A stretch of 64,000 nucleotides of DNA from Adiantum capillus-veneris (taxonomy: Eukaryota; Streptophyta; Polypodiopsida; Polypodiales; Pteridaceae), in the NCBI GenBank assembly GCA_014529385.2, contig CM043959.1, forward strand, positions 56,524,753-56,588,752, given 5' to 3'. A model generated the notes under the pieces. That model was given only the letters and a program-made list of their open reading frames with translations. It did not search any database and was not told the DNA's origin. The position numbers and the translations under genes were made by a program. This document shows, piece by piece, positions 12,244 through 22,000 of this stretch. Position 1 is the stretch's first letter. Each line of letters starts with the position of its first letter.

Positions 12244-13864
12244 ATGAAAGTCCCAAAGTTAGGGGAATCTTTGACTTAACCTTCCACTCATCCAAAGGGC
12301 ACCCCTTCTCTCAAAGGGCACATGGGACACATGTCAAACTCTCCCTAAGCTTAACCACATGGTGTGCTTGAATGCTATTGGTTGGGGAGGGGTCCAATGA
12401 GCTTCTAGTTCCATCCAACAAATATCTAGATATTTTCAAGCTCTCTCTCTCTCTAAGGGGTAAGGAGGACACTTGTCCAAAGACTACCCATGTACTTGAA
12501 TGCATACTGTATGCGATTGGCTAGGGAGGAGAGGGGTCCAATGAGCTTGAAACATGTGTAAAAGCTACAAATCGCCCCAAGCAAGCAAGGGAGGTGCTGG
12601 GGGGGATATACACCACACACACACACAAACGCACTCATTTTGTGGATCATTCTCACTTAGTGAAAGTTGAGGAACTCCACCTCCTTCTCCAAGCTTGTGA
12701 GAAGTGAGAGCCTACACCAGCACTCTTGGCTATGGAATGCAAATCCAACCAAGAGCCATGATTCAATGCTTAAGCTTGCCATCTTCATTACTATGCTATT
12801 ATGTATGCTAGCAATAAGAGTGATGATAAGTGAGGAACTATTTCTTTCTCTTATGGAATGTTTCTTCTTCCTCTTCCCTATCCTCAGTCTCCACTAGCTC
12901 TCTCTACCTTCGAAGGTGTTTGAGGCCTTGGGACTGAGGCTTGGGATAGTTAATGCTTTCTACAAATTTTATGTTATGCTTGTGATGCATGAAGCTTTCC
13001 ATCTTCATTACATCACCTAAGTCACAAGCAACACAAGGAGAAACTATAATACAAATGCCTATTGGAGGGGGGACCGACTTCGTAGGAATCCGGTCCTCAA
13101 CTGATGTCATGTTCTCTAAACTCTCTCTCTTGCAAAAGTATTGTTCATGCCAAGTTAACTAAGTACCATGTTTATGTTACTACCATCAATTAAGTTCACC
13201 CGCTATGCTCACAAAGTAATCTCATAAAAGTGCTTCATCTAATTTCCTGATTCCGGTACTCTCAAAGTTCATAGGCCATTTCCATTATAGCTCACCAAGT
13301 AAACATGAACATAAATGCAAATATAAAATATAGAGAATATTATGACAAAATCTAAATACAATATATGGAAATTTATTAATATGATGAATGTAACTCCACA
13401 TATTTGTAGATAACATAAAAATAAAAAATAAAAAAGAAAATAGAAAATTATAAGTGTAGTGTATGTAATTCAAATCAAAAGCTAAAATTGCTTGAATGAA
13501 TTTAATGTTTGTAGATGTAGATTTGGCATTATCTAAGAATATTTTGGCTCCATCTCACTATGCTAAATTGTATGTCTGTTTGATAAGAATCGATAAGTTT
13601 TTGGCAAAAACTTTTGGTGATTGTAGCAAGCTTATTTGTGAGGTTTTGGCAATAAAAAAAATTGGTGACTGTAGCAAGCTTATTTGGGAGGTTTTGGTCC
13701 TTTTGCCCTTTCAAAGACATACACAAAGTTTATTTGCCTAGAGTAACTCTCAAAGTAGTGGAATAAGCTTGGAAAAGCATGCTATAATTCATCTTGCAAG
13801 CCACCTTTGCTTTTATGAACCGAGAAGAAAACAAATTTCATGTAGAGGTGGTAAAGTGGCATAG
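12244..13864. other. Non-coding, small repeats only
   Basis: A diverged direct repeat lies around 12364-12410 and 12496-12550 (both contain GGGGTCCAATGAGCTT). A 47-bp-spaced duplication occurs at about 13616-13656 and 13663-13703 (both contain GTAGCAAGCTTATTTG). No gene supported. Confidence 0.45.
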
Positions 13865-13869
13865 ACTGT

Positions 13870-14100
13870 TGTGTGCCTTGCCGCACGTGTCGGAGGCTGG
13901 GAACTTGCCTGTGCACTATGTGCGAGCTTCGAAAAGCTTCAAGCACACAACTAGATAGTCCTAGCAACTAGATAGTCCTAGCAAGCTCAAAGAAACAATG
14001 GTTTGTCACTTCTGTTGTGAAGGATCATGTGCTGCAAAGAAGACGGAGCCGGCGCCGATGCCGTGCTCAACCGCCTCACCGCCGTCGATGCCGCCATAAT

Positions 14101-14146
<46 letters not shown>

Positions 14147-14322
14147 ATACACACACATACCCATACACACGTGAGCACACCAAGGAGAAGGAGATAGAGG
14201 TAGAGCAAGAGCACTGCTTAACTTGCACATCCCAGAATGAGGATTTTTAGGTCAAATGGACCTTTTATAAGAGTTTGACATATTCACATATGGGCGCCCC
14301 ACAGTGGTTGGTCGTTGCAAAA
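13870..14322 (-). repeat. 3' LTR of element F, distal piece
   Basis: Aligns with 28045-28518 of the other F LTR, starting TGTGTG at the TSD. It ends at CAAAA (14318-14322), exactly where solo LTR E begins, and continues at 27275. It contains a CT microsatellite (14102-14143). Confidence 0.9.
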
Positions 14323-14797
14323 TGTAAGGTTTCCAGTTTCCGAAACCTTAAAGATTTTACAAAGCTTGCAAAAACTTAATAGAAAACACTATTGAAAGAT
14401 TCCAAATACTATTAATTTTGGTATTTTTTGAATCATAAGCAGAGCTTTACTATGTTTAGTAATTTTCAGAATCTGAATTAGATAAAAACTGGAAAAGTTA
14501 CGGGCCCTGGAAGAGTACAATAGAAATTCAATTAGTAACAAAAATTGGATGGTTTCAGTATTAATCATTAACAAAGAATTTTTACAGTAAGGTTCTAGAA
14601 TTAGCTAGAAATTCCAATTTTCATCATTAAGGATCTGCAAAAATCAACCAAGTAAATTCTGGAAGGTATGGGGAGAGTGTGGAAGCTGGGGAAACTTTCC
14701 AAGGATAGTGATAGCAGCAAATGGCGCAAAATGCAAGCTAGGGGGTTGCTTGGAATGTGGAAAAACTGCCAGAAACTGCCCGGTGCCCAGAAAAAGC

Positions 14798-14805
14798 TAT
14801 AAAAG
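14798..14805 (+). promoter_or_regulatory. TATA box of LTR E
   Basis: TATAAAAG, followed within 30-70 bases by a CTCAGACTCGGAG block that is also found downstream of the TATA box in the LTRs of D. Confidence 0.6.
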
Positions 14806-15239
14806 GACCCCTTCTCTTCATAATTTCTCAGACTCGGAGCCTTGATACTCTCTCTCTTATCTAGAGAGAACACTACACAGAAATCATTAGAGATTAATCT
14901 CTAATTGATTAACCTAAACGGTAATTAGTCTAATCTTTCTTAATGAGCAAGGTTAGATTAAGCTATTTTGTTAATAAATCAAAGATTAGGCCTATGTATA
15001 CTCGTAAACCCTCTCTTACTTAATTAATCTCTGTTGATTATTGTAATTAAGCTTAGTAATATTAAGCTAATTAATTATCCTATCATATTAGGGATGAAAT
15101 TATCCAAATTAACCATGAATTAATGGTAAATATATTAATTAAGCTTAGATAATTGAGGTAATTATCAAAGCTGCATTAGATAGTCATTAAGCTAGGAAAA
15201 TTATCCTATAACTTTTTGAGTAATTTTCCTAATTGATTA

Positions 15240-16420
15240 GGCAAAAATACTCTGTTTTTTGAGCAATTTAAATAGGGGAAATTAGTAAATTGATTTCAAA
15301 TGATGTGATATATTTATCAATGGTTAATTAGGTGTTAAGGAACCCATGATAATTGGGAGAAGCTCAGATAATTAAACTAGCTAATTACTTTAACATAAAT
15401 ACTCTATTTTTTGAACAATTTAAATAGGAGAAATTAGTAAACTAAATTCAAATGCTGTAATATATTTATCAGTAGTTATTTAGGAGTTAAAGAACCTGTG
15501 ATAATTAGGAGAAGATAAAATAATTAATTTAGCTAATTACTTTAGCATAAATACTCTATTTTTTGAGTCATTTAAGTAGGAGAAATTAGTAAATTAATTT
15601 CAAATTCTGTGATATATTTATCAGTGGTTAATTAGGTGTTAAGAAACCCGTGATAAATAGGAGAAGCTCAGATATTCAATTTAGCTAATTACTCTAGTAG
15701 AAATACTTTGTTTTTTGAGTAATTTAAATAGGGGAAACTAGTAAATTGATTTCAAATGTTGTGATATATTTATCAATGGTTAATTAGGTGTTACAAAACT
15801 TGTGATCATTAGGAAAAGCTCAGATAATATATCTAGCTAATTACTTTAGCAGAAATACTCTTTTTTTGAGTAATTTAAATAGGGGAAATTATTAAATTAA
15901 TTTATAATGCTCTGATATATTTTTTGAGTGGTTAATAAGGTGGTAAGGAACCTGTGATAATTAGAAGAATCTCAGATAATAAATTTAGTTAATTACTTTA
16001 GCAAAAATACTCTGTTTTTTGAGTAATTTAAATAGGGAAAAGTAGTAAATTGATTTCAAATGTTGTGATATATTTATCAATGGTTAATTAGGTGTTAAGG
16101 AACCAATGATAATTAGGAGAAGCTTAGATAATTAATATAGCTAATTACTTTAGTAGAAATACTCTATTTTTTGAGTAATTTAAATATGGGAAAATAGTAA
16201 ATTGATTTCAAATGTTGTGATATATTTATCAGAGGTTAATTAGATGTTAAGAGATCCGTGATAATTAAGAGAAGCTCATATAATTAACCTAGTTAATTAA
16301 TTTAGGAGAAAATTTTTGTTTTTTAGAGAAATTAAATAGGGGAAATTAGAAAATAGATTTAAATTGAATTGAGCTATTTATCAGAGGTTTATTAGACCTT
16401 AGGGAACCCATGGTAATTAT
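15240..16420 (+). repeat. 152-bp tandem array inside LTR E, about eight copies
   Basis: The anchor TACTCT (or a variant) before a T run recurs at 15248, 15400, 15552, 15704, 15856, 16008 and 16160, and in a diverged form near 16312. The spacing is exactly 152 bp each time. Each unit contains TTTGAGTAATTTAAATAGG and GTGATATATTTATCA. It is very AT-rich. The 5' LTR of D carries a related, more decayed array. Confidence 0.92.
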
Positions 16421-16881
16421 GCTACCATTAGAAAATTAGATTAACTATATATCCCAGTAAAATTATATTAATTTTTGGAAAAAATAAAAGGGAAATATAG
16501 TAAATTAAACCGAAAACCTTTGATATCAATACCAGAGAAGGAATACACCTTGAGGATCTATGATAAATATCCCAACCTTAGGTAAATAATTTAGGGACGT
16601 ATCTTGATCAAAAGTTACCGTTTTTTGTATAAAATGGACAAGAAAAAGTAGGAAATAAATTTATCTAATTGCCAAATAAATAACCGAGGTCCAAAATCCT
16701 TATGGAAGAGTGGGAAAAAAATTACTTATAGCATAATTAAGTTATAGGAGGAATAACTTATCAAACCGACTATTAAAGATCCCTATTTATTCCAAAAATC
16801 CTTATTTTTGGGTAAACAAGGAACATGAAGGCTATTCAATTAAGCTTCTAATGGATTAAGTCTTTTTATAAGGCTGCCGAA

Positions 16882-17067
16882 ATGGCTCCCAAGAGAACCA
16901 GGGAAAACCCTATGACTGAAGAAGAGGATGTTAGTAACAAGCGCAACAAAGCAACTAATGACCATGAAGCAGGGCCTAGCCATAGGCCAACAAAGGAGAG
17001 TCTACGGGCACCTGCCCCACAGCACATGGACGAGCAGTCCCAGGTGGATTTCTATTATGTTCACTAA
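16882..17067 (+). CDS. Small basic-acidic protein encoded inside the LTR (LTR-ORF), 61 aa
   Basis: Starts M-A-P-K-R-T-R, followed by an acidic patch (E-E-E-D), a basic patch and a conserved core E-A-G-P-S-x-R-P-T-x-E-S near residues 35-45. The same product in a diverged form is readable in the 3' LTR of D (37668-37528, 46 codons) and as a relic in its 5' LTR. No known domain is recognised. The basic N-terminus could bind nucleic acid or act as a nuclear signal (inference). It lies about 2.1 kb downstream of the LTR TATA box, in sense orientation, so it would be at the 5' end of the element's transcript. Whether it is made is unknown; conservation of amino-acid pattern between diverged LTRs is the main argument. 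Confidence 0.5.
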   Translation: MAPKRTRENPMTEEEDVSNKRNKATNDHEAGPSHRPTKESLRAPAPQHMDEQSQVDFYYVH

Positions 17068-17336
17068 TATCTTTTAAAGTTCATTTTAAGTTAAGCATTG
17101 CATACGTAAGGTTAGGAATGATAAAACAGGCTGAAAATGGAAGGTAACTTCCTCGAAACCCACGAACAATGATTGTAACTAGGAAAGAAATGATTGGGTT
17201 ATGACTGATTGACCTAGGAAAGAAATGTTTGACCATCCTTAAGACAGCTTGTCTCAAGACACCTCTGATTCCTTGGCAATATTTTACTCCAGGTAATGAG
17301 TAATGATGGAGATACCATCATGGAAGAGTCGGTTAC

Positions 17337-17341
17337 CTCGG
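17337..17341. other. Target site duplication of element A, left copy (CTCGG)
   Basis: CTCGG directly before TGTTAACC; the right copy is at 26450-26454. Deleting A plus one copy restores the LTR E context (GGTTACCTCGG then CACGTG), which matches D's LTR on the other strand. Confidence 0.95.
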
Positions 17342-17632
17342 TGTTAACCCTCACGGCACACGGACACCCTATGATCTATAAACGTTGTATTATTTAGAGT
17401 CAGGTACCGGGCTTGTCGGTCCAATAGGGAAAGGTAGAGTGATCGCCGATGAGAGGCGCACTCTAACACGAATATTCAAGGGATTAGTTGGCTAAGCATG
17501 GGCGCCCAAGTGTGAATGGGGTGAGCTCCTATAAAAGCCAATTAAACCTAATTTTTACTCATTCTCTCATTTGTGCAATTGAAGAGTGCTCTTGCTCCAT
17601 CTCCATCTCCATCTTCTTCTTCTTCACCTCCT

Positions 17633-17674
<42 letters not shown>

Positions 17675-17925
17675 GGAGAGTGTGTGTGCGATCGAGCATT
17701 ACGAAGGCACGACGGCGGCGAAGCGGTTGAGCGCGGCACGACTGCAGCTTCTTCTTCATCGCGGCGAGGAATCCACCACGAAGGCGAGCGTAGAGCGGTG
17801 AGTGACACACCCTTTGTTTTCTTGAGCTTGCTAGTTTAAGCTTGTTGTGTGCTTGGAGCCGTTTGTGGCTCGCACACGGTGTATTGGCAAGTCCCTTGCT
17901 TCGACAGTGCGACAAGGAGCGCACA
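17342..17925 (+). repeat. 5' LTR of element A (584 bp)
   Basis: TGTTAACC ... GCGCACA. It contains TATA at 17530, a GT/GA microsatellite (17633-17673), and a polypurine-free 3' part rich in CG. Confidence 0.95.
17530..17537 (+). promoter_or_regulatory. TATA box in LTR of element A
   Basis: TATAAAAG, kept in the 3' LTR (26018-26025) and, on the other strand, in elements B and F. Transcription would start about 25-35 bases downstream and would include the microsatellite. Confidence 0.7.
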
Positions 17926-17929
17926 TTTT

Positions 17930-17947
17930 TGGCGCCGCTGCCGGGGA
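17930..17947 (+). promoter_or_regulatory. Primer binding site, tRNA-Asp(GUC) type
   Basis: TGGCGCCGCTGCCGGGGA, one mismatch (T to C) from the complement of the plant tRNA-Asp 3' end; four T residues separate it from the LTR. Confidence 0.88.
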
Positions 17948-19036
17948 TATGTCCTACACTAAGCTCGGTTAGCACTTTACGCTTCCTTGTGGTGCAATAT
18001 CTATCATAGGAAAGGCAGGGAAGGAGTGTGTGGAGATTTCTGTTTTTTGCGTTTTCTGCATTTGCTGTCAAGTTTCAATTTTTGCTATTGTCTGCGTTTT
18101 TTCAATTTCTGCATTTTCAAGTTCGGCGTTTTCAATTTTTGCAATTTTCTGTATTTCTGCGTTTTTTAAATTTTCTGCAATTTCTGCATTTTCTGCATTT
18201 CTGCGTTTTTTTGCAATTTCTGCAATTTTCTGCATTTCTGCGTTTTTTAAATTTTCTGCATTTTCTGCATTTTCTGCGTTTTTTTGCAATTTTTGCAATT
18301 TTCTGCATTTCTGCGTTTTTTAAATTTTCTGCAATTTCTGCATTTTCTGCATTTCTGCGTTTTTTTGCAATTTCTGTAATTTTCTGCATTTCTGCGTTTT
18401 TTAAATTTTCTGCAATTTCTGCACTTTCTGCATTTCTGCGTTTTTTTGCAATTTCTGCATTTTCAATTTCTGCGTTTTCAAATTCTGTATCTTCTGCATT
18501 TTAAAAATAATAATTAAAAAAAATTGAAAAAAAAAATTTGGGCGAAATTTTTCGAAAATAAAAAACGTGACTCTTAAAACGGACGGGTTGGTTTGTATAA
18601 AAGATAGATCGGGATCGGGATCATTTGCCCAAGCCCAAGCCCAGGCCTCAGGCCTCAGGCCTCAGTCCTCTGATATATACTAGACTCACTCTTATATATA
18701 TACCCTACTCCCTCAAGAGAGAATGAGAGCATGTGGGACAAGTCCTCCACTCTCCTCCTTTCTCTTCCCACTTGCACCCTTAGACTTTCTAGTTTGGGCC
18801 TAGTTCCCTACTGGAAATTGACAGTTTTAGGGATTCCGAGGGCATAGAGTGACCAAACGGAGGGCTGTAAAGCACGGCACGACCCTCTGACCGATACGCT
18901 CGTTTCGAGCTATCACACGGCCCATTCCACGACACGCTCTAAAAAATCTAGCAAAAAAACAAACATAAAACACGCTAAAAACTAGTCACAAGGCCTCCTA
19001 GAGCAGCTTTTTGACACCTTAGGGTATCAAAAGCAC
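17948..19036 (+). other. Leader of element A, with T-rich tandem repeat
   Basis: Untranslated leader of about 1.1 kb. At about 18040-18500 it carries a TTTCTGCA-type array with higher-order spacing (block GTTTTTTAAA at 18161, 18242, 18315, 18396: steps of 81, 73 and 81). The remainder (18830-19030) is shared with element B. Open frames through the array merely lack stops. Confidence 0.8.
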
Positions 19037-22000
19037 ATGCACTTACGCTCTGGGCGGGTGCTAGAACACGAGCATATTGAGGGTGCCTCTGTTCATACGG
19101 ACACCCATTACCCATCCACGATAAGCTCTAGACCCTCAGCGGGGACACAAGGTAGCACCACCCAAGACCCTAAAATAGCCGCTAGTGATTCCTCCTCCGA
19201 CTCAGAAATCATGGAAGCATACCCTAACCAAAACACTGAGAGAGAAGGCCATGCACCTCCCGAAGCTCCACAGCCTAGTACTAGTATGTTTAGCCGTTTC
19301 ATGGAAACATTAGGTAGAGCTACTCGCTCGGAACCTGATGCAAATGAAGCACACGAAGGGGGTGGGGAAGTGGACTCTCCTTTCACATCGCACGTGGACC
19401 CCACACCCCCAAAGAGTGTCCATGTGGATATCCTACCAACTTCTTACCAAGAAGGCCCTGTTGAGCTGCCTCCTTCAGAAGTTCCCTCTAGAGTACCGTT
19501 GGTGACAAGTAAAACCACGGGGAGCAACATTGCTTCTACCTCACAAGAAACCGTTAACACGTCGACTCTAGAAGGATTGTTCATTAATGATCATTGGACA
19601 TACGACCTCCACACTGAGGTGTTGACGGATCTACACTCTGGCCACGCCTACCATGTAGGATGGATAGAGATTGTACAATCCACCTCTAGTGCCACGAGCA
19701 TCGAAGATCAACAGAAAATGATCTGTAATGTTATCCATGGCATTATTCAATCAGAAAGGCAAAACCGAGGGGTAAATATACTCTCAACTGGCCCCATGAG
19801 ATTTCTGGATACGAGCAAGGCTCAACAGCCTACTCTATCACAAATGGAGACTCCTCTAATGAGTCCCATGGACCCATCTTACGTCATTTCACCTGGGGTC
19901 TCTATGCAATCTGAGCCTCCGAGCGAAAACTTTAGCTTCCCTAACTTGGCTCAACCCTCTATCAAGGAAAACACAGTGCTCACTCCAGGGATAAGCCTAA
20001 CAGAGAATGTACCGATGACATCTACGGTTAGCGCAGTGCCACTACCTAGTGTCGTAGTACCTAATATGAGGCCTCGACCATATGTGCCTCTAGCCCCTTA
20101 TGCACACATGGCCCCCACACCTCCAATTGTACCACTTGCTTATGCTCCTCGAGTGCCACTCCCTAGCCCTTATCCGAGTGGACCTATGCCCGGTTATGTT
20201 CCATATCCTGCATCATCCACACATATGCCAAGACCGGTACCCGTTCCTCTCCCACATATGATTCCAAGAGTACCTCCACCGGCCCTGCCTCCTCACATAG
20301 GTGACTTGGCAGCGTTTGCTCAAACCATAGGTCGATCTATCGCGGAAAATATGCGTCACGCATCTGATAGAGAGCCTAGAAGTAAGGCAGTACAAATTGC
20401 CAAACTCACGCAAAAATTCAATGGGGACGAAGATGCTAGGAAACACATTGAAGTGTTTGAACAAGTATGTGATTCCTTAGGGGAACGCAACGAACTACAT
20501 AAGTGCAATGCCTTAAGCTTGACATTAAGTGGGAAGGCTGGAGATTGGTATAGAACCCTAAGGGTGGACGAGAAAACAATCTACCCTACCCTTCGAAGGT
20601 TGTTTCTAAAGGAGTACATACGAGAAGGTGTGCTTTGGGGTGTAGCATCTCAGCTACAGAAGGCCGAACGTAAGGAAGGAGAGTCAGTAAGGGACTTCAT
20701 TAGTCGTCTAAAGCACTTAAACTCTCGCTGCCCTGTAAATGAGCGCTTCAACAATAACCAACTGCTTGATCGATTCATTCGAGGGTTGAGGAATGAAGGA
20801 ATCTATAATGGACTAGTGATTAGAGGTATCACAACCTGGGAAGATGTCACTGCCAATGCAATCCAATTAGAGGACAACTTGATGATAGCAGGCATGAGGG
20901 TGTCTACTGACACGAGATCCACTAGCTCACAAGCCATTGAGTATGAACCCATGACTGCAAAGCCCATTGCCAATGAGCCAAAGGTATTTGAGACATTCTT
21001 GACAGACCTCACCAAGGCAATCCAAGAGTCTCTTAAGGATAATCGACCCCCTCAAAATAGTCACATGTATCCAAGAAGGGAGCAACAATGGTGTTCCATT
21101 TGCTTAGGTCCACATAGCACTAGTGAGTGCCCTACGTTTAGAGTAAAATTTAATGGAACTTGCAACGCATGTGGTAGGTATGGTCACCAAGCTAAGGATT
21201 GTTTAATGATCAAACGTATGATGGCAAATAGACCACCTGTAGCCTGGACGGATGCGCCTCGAGCTCCTGTATTGATGCCTACTCCACCTGTTGAGCAACT
21301 ACCGCAACACATGGTCCCTAGATCTCAAAATGTTGTACAAGCTACACCGCTACCACCTCCTGTGCTAGGACCGCAGCCCCCGCATCCAAGAGTCGCCCCT
21401 ATGAACCAAGTGGGTTGCGAGCCATCAAATGCTTATCCAGATGGCTGTGAGGAGGAAATAGACACTAGTATTGCCTACGGACTTGATACATTGGAAGAGT
21501 GTCCTATATACTACATGGAAGATTGTTGGGGGCAAGTCAAGCCGGTTTATCAAGCTGCTGCTCTCGCATCCAGAGGTCAAAATATCAACACCCAGGCTAG
21601 GAGGCCACCTCTTCAATGCTACGAGTGTGGTGGACCACATCGAGTAGCGGAGTGCCCTATTAGGCTGCAAAAGAATGCTGCACAGATGCAAATGAATCAA
21701 GGGAGCACGTCTGCAATGCCAATACTCACATGTAATCGTTGTGGCATAGATCACTTGATTGCCCAATGCCCCTATAACCCAAATGCGCCTAAAATCACAC
21801 CCCTGAATTTGGTCGAAATTGCTAGTGTGACATCACCAATACCACCCGTCGCACCCGCTTATGCGATTACACGGTCCATGCTTCAAGGGCCAGGACATAT
21901 CCTCGAAGAGAGAGATACCGCGTCAGTTATCCAAGCAAAGAAAAAGAAGACACGAAGGAAGAAGTCGCAGAATACGGAAAATTCAAAGCCAAGTTCCAAA

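Larger units (their letters stand above)
14323..17341 (+). repeat. Solo LTR E, part 1
   Basis: Starts TGTAAGGTTTCC, as do both LTRs of chromovirus D (read on the minus strand). Part 2 is 26455-27269, ending CTTACA; total length is about 3.83 kb. The target duplication CAAAA is at 14318-14322 and 27270-27274. There is no internal region, PBS or second LTR, so E is a solo LTR left by LTR-LTR recombination. It holds a TATA box, a 152-bp tandem array and a small ORF. Confidence 0.92.

Noticed and set aside
18028-18504. Open frames of up to 158 codons in the leader of A
   Set aside because: They are translations of a TTTCTGCA repeat that lacks stops; several frames on both strands are open at once.
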